Shown one piece after another: positions 19,476-28,272 of a stretch of DNA of 64,000 nucleotides (its first letter is position 1; the number at the start of each line of letters is the position of its first letter). Location: contig NZ_FTMB01000004.1 in assembly GCF_900155885.1 (NCBI RefSeq), positions 186,001-250,000 on the forward strand, written 5' to 3'. Made by a program: the position numbers and the translations under genes. The DNA is from Rhizobium sp. RU20A. GTDB lineage: Bacteria; Pseudomonadota; Alphaproteobacteria; Rhizobiales; Rhizobiaceae. A model generated the notes under the pieces. That model searched no databases. It was given only the letters and a program-made list of their open reading frames with translations, and was not told where the DNA came from.

Positions 19476-20123
19476 TTACCATGCGGCCTCCTCGAAGGGC
19501 TCAAAGCCTTTCATCACTAGGGATTTTGCTCCTTCGAAGCCGAGCGGCTGGTGTGTCGCGGCAAGGACGATGCCGCCGGCGGAACGATGCCGGAGCACAA
19601 GGTCGGCAAAGAGGGTTTCGGAGGCCGCATCCAGCGCGGCGGTCGGCTCGTCGAGGATCCAGATGGGTCGTCCCGCCACGATGAGCTTTGCCATGGCCAT
19701 GCGGCGCTGCTGGCCGGCGGAGAGATAGCCATAGGGCAGATGCAGGATGCCGGGCAGACCGACCGCTTCGGCGGCTTCGGTGATCGTCATTCCCCGTGCC
19801 GGCGCGACGTCGCCGAAGAAGGACTTCCAGAAGCCGAGGTTTTCCTCCACCGTCAGTTCCCGCTTCATCGCGTTGCGATGGCCGAGGTAGTGGCACAGTT
19901 CAGCGGTGCGCTCGACGGGGGTGTGCGTTCCGGAGACGTGGACCTCTCCAAGATCGGGTTTGAGCAGGCCCGCGACGGCTCTCAGAAACGTCGATTTTCC
20001 CGACCCGTTCGGACCCGTCACGACGAGGGCTTCGCCGGCTTCGAGACGGACCGTTATGTCACGGAAAACATAGTCTTCTCCGCGCCGGGCGGCCAGTCCT
20101 TCGACGCTGAGCAGAAGCGGCAT
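19476..20123 (-). CDS. ccmA: Heme exporter ATP-binding protein CcmA
   Basis: A 215-residue ABC ATPase of system I cytochrome c maturation: Walker A VTGPNGSGKSTFLRA (about 36-50), signature YLSAGQQRRMAMAKL and Walker B IWILDEPTAALD. It energises CcmB. It is the first gene of the ccmA-B-(gap)-C-D-G series and is divergent from acnA, with 261 bp between their starts. Confidence 0.94.
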   Translation of the reverse strand: MPLLLSVEGLAARRGEDYVFRDITVRLEAGEALVVTGPNGSGKSTFLRAVAGLLKPDLGEVHVSGTHTPVERTAELCHYLGHRNAMKRELTVEENLGFWKSFFGDVAPARGMTITEAAEAVGLPGILHLPYGYLSAGQQRRMAMAKLIVAGRPIWILDEPTAALDAASETLFADLVLRHRSAGGIVLAATHQPLGFEGAKSLVMKGFEPFEEAAW

Positions 20124-20384
20124 TCACAATCCCTTTACGACCTTCGTCGCAATGCAAAAAAATCTCGCCCGACGGGCTGTCCCGGTCTGGCACGTTCCGG
20201 CGAAATTATCTATAACGCCCTCAACACGCCAGCGGTCGGCGTGAATTTCATTCTAGCGCCGAACATGGAAGACTTTCCACGTACGGACAGCGGAAATGGC
20301 CGCACCCGCATCCCATATCGCGCCGCCAGGCGCTCGGGCGTTCGTACGTCAGTTTTTGGCGATCAAACGGAGCGGGAGTACCCA

Positions 20385-23081
20385 GTGTCCAAATCCCTCG
20401 ACAGCTTCAATTGTCGTTCCACGCTCACTGTGGGCGGCAAGGAATACGTCTATTTCAGCATCCCCAAGGCTGAGGCCAATGGTCTCGCCGGCGTGTCCAA
20501 GCTTCCCTACTCGATGAAGGTTCTGCTTGAGAACCTGCTGCGCAACGAGGACGGCCGGTCCGTCCGCAAGGCCGACATCGAGGCTGTCGCCGCCTGGCTC
20601 ACCAACAAGGGTCTTACGGAAGCCGAAATCGCCTATCGCCCGGCCCGCGTCCTCATGCAGGACTTCACCGGCGTTCCTGCCGTGGTGGATCTGGCGGCGA
20701 TGCGCGACGGCATCAAGGCGCTCGGCGGCGATCCGGAAAAGATCAACCCGCTCGTTCCCGTCGATCTCGTCATCGACCACTCGGTCATCGTCGACGAATT
20801 CGGCACGCCGAACGCCTTTGCCCGCAACGTCGAGCTGGAATATGAGCGCAACGGCGAGCGCTACCGCTTCCTCAAGTGGGGCCAGCAGGCGTTCAAGAAC
20901 TTCCGCGTCGTTCCGCCGGGCACCGGCATCTGTCACCAGGTCAACTTCGAATATCTCGGCCAGACGGTCTGGACCAAGGACGAAGACGGCGAAACGATCG
21001 CCTATCCCGACACCTGCGTCGGCACGGACAGCCACACGACGATGATCAACGGTCTCGGCGTTCTCGGCTGGGGCGTGGGCGGTATCGAAGCCGAAGCCGC
21101 CATGCTCGGCCAGCCGGTTTCCATGCTGCTGCCGGAAGTGATCGGTTTCAAGCTGACCGGTACGCTGAAGGAAGGCGTGACCGCGACCGACCTCGTGCTG
21201 ACCGTCGTGCAGATGCTGCGCAAGAAGGGCGTCGTTTCGAAGTTCGTCGAATTCTTCGGCCCCGGCCTCGACACGCTGCCGGTCGCCGACCGCGCGACGA
21301 TCGGCAACATGGGCCCGGAATACGGAGCGACCTGCGGGTTCTTCCCGGTCGATGCCGCCACCGTCGGCTACCTCGACATGTCCGGCCGCTCCAAGGATCG
21401 CATCGCGCTTGTCGAAGCCTATTCGAAGGCGCAGGGCATGTGGCGCGACAATGATGGCGCGCAGCTCGTCTTCACCGATACGCTCGAACTCGACCTCAAC
21501 GACGTCGTGCCCTCCATGGCCGGCCCGAAGCGTCCGGAAGGCCGCCTGCCGCTCGAAACCATCGCGCCGAACTTCGCGACCGCGCTCGAAGGCGACTACA
21601 AGAAGCCCGGCCAGCTGTCGAACCGCTACGCCGTCGAAGGCGAGAGCTTCGATCTCGGCCACGGCGACGTCTGCATCGCCGCCATCACGTCGTGCACCAA
21701 CACCTCCAACCCGAGCGTGCTGATCGCGGCCGGTCTTCTCGCCCGCAATGCCGTTGCCAAGGGCCTGAAGTCCAAGCCATGGGTGAAGACCTCGCTGGCG
21801 CCGGGATCCCAGGTCGTTGGCGAATATCTCGAAAAGTCCGGCCTCCAGAAGGAGCTCGACGCGCTCGGCTTCAACCTGGTCGGTTTCGGCTGCACGACCT
21901 GCATCGGCAATTCCGGCCCGCTGCCGGCGCCGATTTCCAAGACCATCAACGACAAGGGCCTGATCACGGCCGGCGTTCTGTCGGGCAACCGCAACTTCGA
22001 AGGCCGCATTTCGCCCGACGTCCAGGCGAACTACCTCGCTTCGCCGCCGCTCGTCGTCGCTTACGCGCTGGCCGGCACCGTGCAGAAGGACCTGACGAAG
22101 GAGCCACTCGGCGAGGACAAGGACGGCAACCCCGTCTACCTCAAGGACATCTGGCCGTCGTCGCAGGAAGTGCACGAGTTCATCCAGAAGTACGTCACCC
22201 GCGCGCTCTTTGAGACGAAGTATGCGGATGTCTTCAAGGGCGATGAGAACTGGCAGGCCGTGCAGGTGCCGGATGGCCAGACCTATGCCTGGGACGACAA
22301 GTCGACCTACGTGCAGAACCCGCCCTACTTCGTTGGGATGCCGAAGCAGGCAGGCCTTGGCGTCGACAACATCGTCAACGCCCGCGTTCTCGGTCTCTTC
22401 GGCGACAAGATCACCACCGACCACATTTCCCCGGCCGGTTCGATCAAGGCGGCATCGCCCGCCGGTGCATATCTCATCGGCAATGGCGTCGGCGTCGCGG
22501 ACTTCAACCAGTACGGCACGCGCCGCGGCAATCATGAAGTCATGATGCGTGGCACCTTCGCCAACATCCGCATCCGCAACCACATGCTCGGCCCGAACGG
22601 CAAGGAAGGTGGCTACACCATCCACTATCCGTCCAAGGAAGAGATGTCGATCTACGACGCGGCCATGAAGTACAAGGCCGAGGGCGTTCCGCTGGTCATC
22701 TTCGCCGGCGTCGAATACGGCAACGGTTCGTCGCGTGACTGGGCCGCCAAGGGCACCAACCTGCTTGGCGTGCGCGCCGTCGTCGCCCAGTCCTTCGAGC
22801 GTATCCACCGCTCGAACCTGGTCGGTATGGGCGTCATCCCCTTCGTCTTCGAGGAAGGCACCACTTGGGCCTCGCTCGACCTCAAGGGCGACGAGACGGT
22901 GACGATCGAAGGCCTCGACGGCGAGATCAAGCCGCGCGAGAAGAAGATCGCCAAGATCACCTATGGCGACGGTTCCGTGAAGGAAGTGCCGCTGGTCTGC
23001 CGCATCGATACGCTCGACGAAGTCACCTACGTCAACAATGGCGGCATCCTGCAGACGGTTCTGCGCGATCTCGCTGCCTGA
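20385..23081 (+). CDS. acnA: Aconitate hydratase AcnA
   Basis: An 898-residue aconitase converting citrate to isocitrate in the TCA cycle. Cluster ligands are Cys437 (ITSCTNTSNPS) and Cys503/Cys506 (GCTTCIGNSGP); the substrate-binding DTCVGTDSHTTMING and the C-terminal swivel domain with EYGNGSSRDWAAKG are complete. The start is taken as GTG 20385 (SKSLDSFNCRST), where similarity begins and which has GCGGGAG upstream; the frame is open to 19551 but there it runs antisense to ccmA. A strong terminator closes the gene at 23105-23140. Confidence 0.96.
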   Translation: MSKSLDSFNCRSTLTVGGKEYVYFSIPKAEANGLAGVSKLPYSMKVLLENLLRNEDGRSVRKADIEAVAAWLTNKGLTEAEIAYRPARVLMQDFTGVPAVVDLAAMRDGIKALGGDPEKINPLVPVDLVIDHSVIVDEFGTPNAFARNVELEYERNGERYRFLKWGQQAFKNFRVVPPGTGICHQVNFEYLGQTVWTKDEDGETIAYPDTCVGTDSHTTMINGLGVLGWGVGGIEAEAAMLGQPVSMLLPEVIGFKLTGTLKEGVTATDLVLTVVQMLRKKGVVSKFVEFFGPGLDTLPVADRATIGNMGPEYGATCGFFPVDAATVGYLDMSGRSKDRIALVEAYSKAQGMWRDNDGAQLVFTDTLELDLNDVVPSMAGPKRPEGRLPLETIAPNFATALEGDYKKPGQLSNRYAVEGESFDLGHGDVCIAAITSCTNTSNPSVLIAAGLLARNAVAKGLKSKPWVKTSLAPGSQVVGEYLEKSGLQKELDALGFNLVGFGCTTCIGNSGPLPAPISKTINDKGLITAGVLSGNRNFEGRISPDVQANYLASPPLVVAYALAGTVQKDLTKEPLGEDKDGNPVYLKDIWPSSQEVHEFIQKYVTRALFETKYADVFKGDENWQAVQVPDGQTYAWDDKSTYVQNPPYFVGMPKQAGLGVDNIVNARVLGLFGDKITTDHISPAGSIKAASPAGAYLIGNGVGVADFNQYGTRRGNHEVMMRGTFANIRIRNHMLGPNGKEGGYTIHYPSKEEMSIYDAAMKYKAEGVPLVIFAGVEYGNGSSRDWAAKGTNLLGVRAVVAQSFERIHRSNLVGMGVIPFVFEEGTTWASLDLKGDETVTIEGLDGEIKPREKKIAKITYGDGSVKEVPLVCRIDTLDEVTYVNNGGILQTVLRDLAA

Positions 23082-23104
23082 TCGACGGCATCCTTCAAGC
23101 TGAT

Positions 23105-23140
23105 GAGAGCGCCGGGGCATGCCCCGGCGTTCTCTTTTTT
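23105..23140 (+). terminator. Rho-independent terminator of acnA
   Basis: A 14-bp stem (arms 23105-23118 and 23121-23134, one G-T pair) with a two-base centre is followed directly by six T. Confidence 0.9.
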
Positions 23141-23429
23141 GTGACCCTTCCGCGAGCTGTGCCACGGAAGTCGGTGCGCGGTCCGCAATCGCGCTTTGGC
23201 CGCAGGCCTTTGCGCATAGCCAGGCTTTAAGGGTGCCTTTCCACGTGCCGGAGTCTCACTCCAACGTGACTTTGCGTGGGTCGGACGGCACGTTAGACAC
23301 GATGCCAGTTATCACCCTCCACGCCGTGCGGTGGCGGAGATCCCGAGGACAAAGCGGTTCATGGCGACATCGTCTGGCGATGGCGTGGAACCGCTGCCGT
23401 GACGAACGGCGCGCTATGAACGGAATGCC
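23141..23429. other. Intergenic region between acnA terminator and DUF1223 gene
   Basis: After the acnA terminator, 289 bp precede the DUF1223 start. I see no convincing gene, hairpin of note or clear -35/-10 pair. The promoter of the DUF1223 gene should be here. Confidence 0.4.
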
Positions 23430-24215
23430 ATGCGACGGATCGGATGCATCATTGCTGCTGCTTTTGCCGCCTTCGGCATGGCTGCCGGTGCGCAGGCCGC
23501 CGGCCATGTGCTTTCCAATCCGAAGGCCGTTGTCGAACTCTTCACCAGTCAGGGATGCTCGTCCTGCCCGCCGGCCGACGAAGTGATGAAGTCGCTGATC
23601 CGGCAGGGTGACGTGGTGGCTCTCGCCTATCACGTCGATTACTGGAACTACCTCGGCTGGAACGACACGCTCGCCACCAAGGATAATACCGCGCGCCAGT
23701 ATGCCTATTCCAAGGCGCTTGGCCGCGCCGGTGTCTATACGCCCCAGGCGATCGTCAATGGAGAGGACCACGCGAACGGTCGTGATCTCGGGGGCATCCG
23801 CGCCAAGATCGAGGACCTGTCCCGGGCCGGCCGTGGGCTGACGGTTCCTGTCAACCTGTCAATGAACGGGCAGGAGATCGACATTGCCATTGGCGCCGGC
23901 CCGGCGGACCGGAAGGGTACGCCGCACGCCAATGTCGTCGTCGTCTATTTCGATGTTGCGGAACGGGTAAAAGTCGAAAAGGGCGAAAACAGTGGTCGCG
24001 ACATCACCTATGCCCACCCGGTGCGCGACGTTCAGACGATCGGCATGTGGGACGGCAGTGCAAAGAACTTCGTCCTGCCGCGCTCGGTCATCGAGGCGGC
24101 TGATCGCAATGGCTGTGCAATTCTCCTGCAGGCGACGACCCCGGACGGCGCCCCGGGACGCATCCTGGGAGCGGCCTCCATCGTGCTGGGTGAGGCCATC
24201 CACGCGGCCCAGTAG
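23430..24215 (+). CDS. DUF1223 family secreted thioredoxin-fold protein
   Basis: A 261-residue protein with a signal peptide (MRRIGCIIAAAFAAFGMAA, cleavage near AQAA at residue 24) and the DUF1223 signature: VVELFTSQGCSSCPPADEV, where CSSC (about Cys43/Cys46) forms a thioredoxin-like CxxC, then VDYWNYLGWND and YTPQAIVNG. The family is predicted to be periplasmic and thiol-active but has no defined biochemical role. No close neighbour suggests a pathway. Confidence 0.82.
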   Translation: MRRIGCIIAAAFAAFGMAAGAQAAGHVLSNPKAVVELFTSQGCSSCPPADEVMKSLIRQGDVVALAYHVDYWNYLGWNDTLATKDNTARQYAYSKALGRAGVYTPQAIVNGEDHANGRDLGGIRAKIEDLSRAGRGLTVPVNLSMNGQEIDIAIGAGPADRKGTPHANVVVVYFDVAERVKVEKGENSGRDITYAHPVRDVQTIGMWDGSAKNFVLPRSVIEAADRNGCAILLQATTPDGAPGRILGAASIVLGEAIHAAQ

Positions 24216-24556
24216 GCGCTGTTGCGCGCGCTGCGGATAGGAATTTTCCCTGTGGGTCGGCCCGGCCGCACCGAGGGGGCTGGGGCTTGAGGGTTTCGAC
24301 ACGTCCGAACCGACCCGTTGGAGGGAAAGCGTTACAAAACGCGGCCTTCCATCCGTACCCGTCGGGATCGCGGGGCAAGCTTTCCCGTGGGCTGGCGGAT
24401 TTTCGATGCGGATTGGGGCGTGCTGTGGGCCAAAATGCGGCTTTCCTGGACCCATTGCATGGCTCCAGGCACTCCGCTTCCGGGAGGAGCCCGCTTGCAA
24501 TTTGAGGCTTGTCAGGCACACTGTCACCCATCTGTCACGTGAGATGCGGAGATGAG
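24216..24556. other. Intergenic region between DUF1223 and DUF2794 genes
   Basis: These 341 bp are GC-rich and open in several frames, but no frame has a ribosome binding site or a recognisable protein. I see no hairpin followed by T. The block 24250-24470 may be a dispersed intergenic element (see findings). Confidence 0.4.
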
Positions 24557-24943
24557 ATGACGGATGGAGCAGACGTGACGCCCGGCGACATGAGAGCGCC
24601 CGTGGTCGTCGATTTGCAGGAATACCGATCGCAGAAGGATCCGCTGCCGATCACCTTCCACCGGCGTGAACTCGATCAGATCCTCAGGGTCTACGGACGC
24701 ATGGTGGGCGAGGGCGAATGGCGTGACTATGCGCTGGACCATCTCAAGGATCGCGCCGTCTTTTCGGTCTTCAAGCGCTCCGGCGAAATGCCGCTGTTCC
24801 GGATCGAGAAGAACCCGAAGCTTGCCAGCCGCCAGGGCGCCTTCAGCGTCGTCAACACCCATGGGCGTATCCTGAAGCGCGGCCATGATCTGGCGCAGGT
24901 GCTCAAGGTCTTCGACAGCGTGCTGAAGCTAATCGACAAATAG
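24557..24943 (+). CDS. DUF2794 domain-containing protein
   Basis: A 128-residue soluble protein of the alphaproteobacterial DUF2794 family. Typical blocks are PITFHRRELDQILRVYGRMV, GEWRDYALDHLKDRAVFSVF and the FRIEKNPKLASRQGAFSVV segment. The function is unknown. The start is taken as ATG 24557 with GGAGATGAG upstream; an in-frame start 48 bp earlier has no better signal. It is convergent with the acetyltransferase gene, with only 5 bp between stop codons. Confidence 0.85.
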   Translation: MTDGADVTPGDMRAPVVVDLQEYRSQKDPLPITFHRRELDQILRVYGRMVGEGEWRDYALDHLKDRAVFSVFKRSGEMPLFRIEKNPKLASRQGAFSVVNTHGRILKRGHDLAQVLKVFDSVLKLIDK

Positions 24944-24948
24944 GCGCT

Positions 24949-25506
24949 TCAGGAGCGGTAGAGCGTATCGGGATAGGTGTCGGTGCTCGGATGGGTGTCG
25001 GTGCCGTCGCCGAGATCGATCTGCATGAAGACCGTATCGAGCCAGCGTCCGTGCTTGTAGCCTGAGCCCTTCATTGTGCCGCAATCGACGAAGCCCGCCG
25101 CGCGGTGCACGCCGATCGAGGCGGGATGGGCGCCGCCGATGACCGCGACCATCTGGCGAAAGCCGAGCGTCGTCGAGCGCACCACCAACTGGTCGAGCAA
25201 TGCCCGGCCGATGCCGCGGCCACGGGCGGCAGGGGCCAGATAGATGGAATCCTCGACCAGGAAGCGATAGGCCGCGCGGGTGCGGAAAGCGGATGCATAG
25301 GCATAGCCCAGAACGGTGCCATCGGTGTCGATCGCGACGATATAGGGATAGCCGTTGCCGGTGATTGTCGCAAAGCGCGCCGCCATCTCGGCTTCGTCTG
25401 GCGCCTCGATCTCATAGGTGGCGACGCCGTTTTCGACCGATTCGCGGTAGATGGCGGTCAGCGCCGGAATATCGGCGGGGTTGGCGTCGCGGATCGAGAA
25501 GGTCAT
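24949..25506 (-). CDS. GNAT N-acetyltransferase, phosphinothricin acetyltransferase-like
   Basis: A 185-residue GCN5-family acetyltransferase resembling the PAT/Bar/MnaT group: IRDANPADIPALTAIYRES at the N-terminus, SAFRTRAAYRFLVEDSIYL, the acetyl-CoA loop RGRGIGRALLDQLV and IGGAHPASIGVHRAAGF. Relatives acetylate phosphinothricin, methionine sulfoximine/sulfone or other amino acids. The last 20 or so residues (Asp/Thr-rich) are a strain-specific tail. It is a single gene. Confidence 0.85.
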   Translation of the reverse strand: MTFSIRDANPADIPALTAIYRESVENGVATYEIEAPDEAEMAARFATITGNGYPYIVAIDTDGTVLGYAYASAFRTRAAYRFLVEDSIYLAPAARGRGIGRALLDQLVVRSTTLGFRQMVAVIGGAHPASIGVHRAAGFVDCGTMKGSGYKHGRWLDTVFMQIDLGDGTDTHPSTDTYPDTLYRS

Positions 25507-25702
25507 GGCAGGGTCCTGCGAGTGTGCGGTTGCGCTTCCTTGTCACATTGGCCCGGACGCATCAAGATCGGGGAAAGGCGGGGCGTCTGTCCTTACCCGG
25601 ATATCCATTTCCCACTTTGCCGCTTTTTGCGAAAGGCCGGTCTTGCAATCGCTGCCGGGATCGTGAAACCTTTGCATACCTCAGATTTTCCGGAGTTTCC
25701 CG

Positions 25703-26509
25703 ATGTCCCCCAGACGTCAATTTCTTGCCGGCATGGCCGGCCTCGCCGCCGCGCTGTTTGTCACGGCCCCCGTTTCCGCATCCGATCTTCCCGATCTCGG
25801 CGGCAAGACCGTCGTCGTCGTGACGGAAAATGCCTATCCGCCGCTGCAGTTCGTCGAGCCTTCGACTGGCCAGGCGGTCGGCTGGGAATATGATGCGATG
25901 AACGAGATCGCCAAGCGACTGAATTTCAAGGTCGAGTACCAGAACACCTCCTGGGATGCGATGATCCAGTCCGTGTCCGACGGCCAGTACCAGATCGGCA
26001 TGACCGGCATCACCATCAAGGACGATCGCAAGGAGAAGGTCGATTTCTCCGATCCCTACATGCGCTCGGAACAGTTCCTGCTGGTGCGCGGCGACGAAAA
26101 GCGCTTCACCGATGCCAAGAGCCTCGGCGCCTTTGCCGACGGGCTGATCGGCGCGCAGCCTGGCACGACGCCCTTCTACACCGCTGTCTACGAAGTGCTT
26201 GACGGCAACGAGCAGAACCCGCGCATCAAGCTCTTCGAGACCTTCGGCGCCACCGTTCAGGCCCTGAAGGCCGGCGACGTCGATGCCGTGCTGACGGACG
26301 GAACGGCCGGCAAGGGCTATGTCGAGACGTCGAATGGCGGGCTGAAGCTGATCGGCGGGCCGCTCGGCACCGAAGACTTCGGCTTCATTTTCCCGAAGGG
26401 TTCCGATCTCGTCGCGCCCGTCAATGCCGCCATCAAGGCGCTGAAGGCGGACGGCACCTTCGATGCGCTGAACAAGAAGTGGTTCCTCGACTACAAGATG
26501 GGCGGCTGA
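25703..26509 (+). CDS. Amino-acid ABC transporter, periplasmic substrate-binding protein
   Basis: A 268-residue solute-binding protein (SBP_bac_3 family) with a signal peptide whose start SPRRQFLAGMAGLAAALF resembles a weak twin-arginine signal, mature protein from about residue 27. Family blocks are VVVTENAYPPLQFVE, GWEYDAMNEIAKRL, IGMTGITIKDDRKEKVDFS and DPYMRSEQFL. It should deliver a polar or acidic amino acid to the permease that follows after 10 bp. ATG 25703 is preceded by GGAG. Confidence 0.88.
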   Translation: MSPRRQFLAGMAGLAAALFVTAPVSASDLPDLGGKTVVVVTENAYPPLQFVEPSTGQAVGWEYDAMNEIAKRLNFKVEYQNTSWDAMIQSVSDGQYQIGMTGITIKDDRKEKVDFSDPYMRSEQFLLVRGDEKRFTDAKSLGAFADGLIGAQPGTTPFYTAVYEVLDGNEQNPRIKLFETFGATVQALKAGDVDAVLTDGTAGKGYVETSNGGLKLIGGPLGTEDFGFIFPKGSDLVAPVNAAIKALKADGTFDALNKKWFLDYKMGG

Positions 26510-26519
26510 TCCCCAGAGA

Positions 26520-27347
26520 ATGGCCGCTTCGCATCCTTCCGGCAGCCCCGACGCCAACGACCAGCCCTGGTGGCTGGTCGTTCTGGTGTTGATCGCCCTT
26601 GCCCTTGCCGGCGTCATCATCGCCAATGATCTCTATACGCAGGTGTTCTCCACGGTCATCAAGGGCCTCGGGGTCACCGTCTTCGTGACGATGGCCGGCT
26701 TTACGCTGGCGACGGCGCTCGGCCTCATGATCGCGTTGATGGGGCTGTCCCGCCATGGTGTGCTGCGGCAGATCGCGCGCTTCTATACGGAGGTCATCCG
26801 GGGTATCCCGATCCTCGTCCTCCTGTTCTATATCGCCTTTGTCGGCGCACCCGCCCTCGTTGCCCTCGTCAATCTCGTGATTGCGCCCCTCGTCGCCCAA
26901 GGGCTGATGGAGCCGATGCAGGTGCGGGACCTCTCTTTGATGTGGCGGGCGATCCTCGCCCTGATGATCGGCTATTCCGCCTTCATTGCGGAGGTGTTTC
27001 GCGCCGGCATCCTTGCCGTTGACGCCGGGCAAATCGAGGCGGCGAAGGCGCTCGGCCTCACGGGTGCGCAGCGTTTCCGGCTGGTGGTTTTTCCGCAGGC
27101 GCTCAGAACCATCCTGCCGCCGCTCGGCAACGATTTTGTCGCGATGGTCAAGGACAGTTCGCTCGTCTCCGTGCTTGGCGTCGCCGACATCACGCAGATG
27201 GGGAAGGTCTATGCTTCCGGCTCCTTCCGCTTCTTCGAAACCTATTCGATCGTTGCCTATATCTACCTGATCCTGACCATCGGCCTCTCGCTCGTGCTCC
27301 GGCGGCTGGAAAAGCGCCTGCGGCTCGGCCGCGGCGATGGACGTTGA
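26520..27347 (+). CDS. Amino-acid ABC transporter permease (HisM/GlnP family)
   Basis: A 275-residue permease with a first helix near residues 17-37 and the HEQRo/polar amino-acid inner-membrane domain after residue 50. The ATPase-contacting EAA loop reads EAAKALGLTGAQRFRLVVFP (cited to 20 residues), followed by GNDFVAMVKDSSLVSVLG. It forms a two-gene unit with the binding protein. No ATP-binding subunit is encoded next to it, so it must borrow one from elsewhere or be fed by a distant gene. Confidence 0.88.
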   Translation: MAASHPSGSPDANDQPWWLVVLVLIALALAGVIIANDLYTQVFSTVIKGLGVTVFVTMAGFTLATALGLMIALMGLSRHGVLRQIARFYTEVIRGIPILVLLFYIAFVGAPALVALVNLVIAPLVAQGLMEPMQVRDLSLMWRAILALMIGYSAFIAEVFRAGILAVDAGQIEAAKALGLTGAQRFRLVVFPQALRTILPPLGNDFVAMVKDSSLVSVLGVADITQMGKVYASGSFRFFETYSIVAYIYLILTIGLSLVLRRLEKRLRLGRGDGR

Positions 27348-27439
27348 CAGCCCATTCCCTGCTCCATTGTAGAAACTTTCCGGAACCTTGAGCCGAATTC
27401 CGCATTCGGTTTTCATCAAAGGTAAGCGGAGATGATCCA

Positions 27440-28027
27440 ATGAAGACGGTCGTGTTGGCGGTTGCCGGTATCGGTCTGGGCGTGCTTCTTGTTTCGGGTG
27501 CGGTTGCCGGTGCATCCGCCCTGGGGGTGCAGACCAAGCCGCACGCGTTTGCCAATATGGGGGCGCCGCTGTGGACCTTCACACCCGTCTATCTTGATCG
27601 GAACAACCAGACGGCACCCGCCATCCTGGCAGCGCGTAAGCCGACGCCCGAGGGCTCTGCCGCGATGCTTGCCGACATGGAAGCGCAGGCCGCGTCACCG
27701 CAAGCAACGTCACCAAGGGTCAATACGGCGCATGTCGACTGGTGCGCGCAGCGCTACCGGTCGTATCGGGCGGAAGACAATACCTACCGCAGCTATTCGG
27801 GCACCTTGCGCACCTGCCAATCCCCTTTCGAGGTCAAGGGCGAAACGACCCTTGCGGACGTCGGGACCGATGACGGCCTTTACGCCGCTTTGCCGGACGA
27901 TGCAGCATCTTCCTGGTGCAAGGCGCGCTACCGCTCCTATCGCGCATCCGATAACACCTATCAGCCCTATGGCGGCGGGCGCCGCCCCTGCATGCCGCCG
28001 GCCGGCATGGCGTCGATCAACGAGTAG
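27440..28027 (+). CDS. BA14K family secreted protein with two repeats
   Basis: A 195-residue exported protein: an N-terminal signal/anchor ([20 protein letters not shown]), an Ala/Pro-rich spacer, and two copies of the BA14K motif (about 103-127 and 157-181), each W-C-x3-YRSYRA-x-DNTY-x8-9-C. BA14K proteins are rhizobial/Brucella surface proteins with reported lectin-like or immunoreactive properties. The Cys pair in each repeat probably forms a disulfide. GGAG lies at the right distance before ATG 27440. It is a single gene. Confidence 0.82.
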   Translation: MKTVVLAVAGIGLGVLLVSGAVAGASALGVQTKPHAFANMGAPLWTFTPVYLDRNNQTAPAILAARKPTPEGSAAMLADMEAQAASPQATSPRVNTAHVDWCAQRYRSYRAEDNTYRSYSGTLRTCQSPFEVKGETTLADVGTDDGLYAALPDDAASSWCKARYRSYRASDNTYQPYGGGRRPCMPPAGMASINE

Positions 28028-28081
28028 TCGCGACGCAACGGCAGAATTGCCGAGCGCTCAAAAAATTGCTATGTGCCCGTC

Positions 28082-28198
28082 ATGGAATCCAAATTCGGAC
28101 TGAATTGCCGGGGAGTCGTCGTGCTGCAGGACCACAAGCGCCTGCCGGCCCGCTTTTTCTCGTGCCTGTCCGGCGCGCTGAACAGCCTTCTCGGCTAG
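28082..28198 (+). CDS. Possible leuC leader peptide (38 residues)
   Basis: A short open frame beginning [11 protein letters not shown], 75 bp before leuC. The last seven codons contain three leucines (ALNSLLG then TAG). The stop codon is followed at once by two overlapping hairpins (28205-28229), as in attenuated leucine operons. No Shine-Dalgarno is evident before the ATG, so translation is uncertain. Confidence 0.3.
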   Translation: MESKFGLNCRGVVVLQDHKRLPARFFSCLSGALNSLLG

Positions 28199-28204
28199 GC
28201 ACGC

Positions 28205-28240
28205 CCGCCGCGGCCGGCGGCCATCCGGCTTTTGCTTTTC
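28205..28240 (+). promoter_or_regulatory. Attenuator-like competing hairpins upstream of leuC
   Basis: One hairpin pairs 28205-28210 (CCGCCG) with 28215-28220 (CGGCGG). Another pairs 28213-28217 (GCCGG) with 28225-28229 (CCGGC) and is followed by TTTTGCTTTT, like a terminator. They use the same bases and cannot both form. The position, after a leucine-ending short frame and 33 bp before leuC, fits transcription attenuation. Confidence 0.4.
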
Positions 28241-28272
28241 CGACATTTCTCGACATTACGGGACGAAACGCC

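Noticed and set aside
20349-23165. A 938-codon open frame antisense to acnA
   Set aside because: Same reason: aconitase on the plus strand is certain and the antisense product has no domain features.
27395-27425. An EcfG-type promoter (GGAAC at about 27391) before the BA14K gene
   Set aside because: At the allowed spacing the -10 reads CATT; GGTT occurs only at a 21-bp spacer, so the match is too weak.
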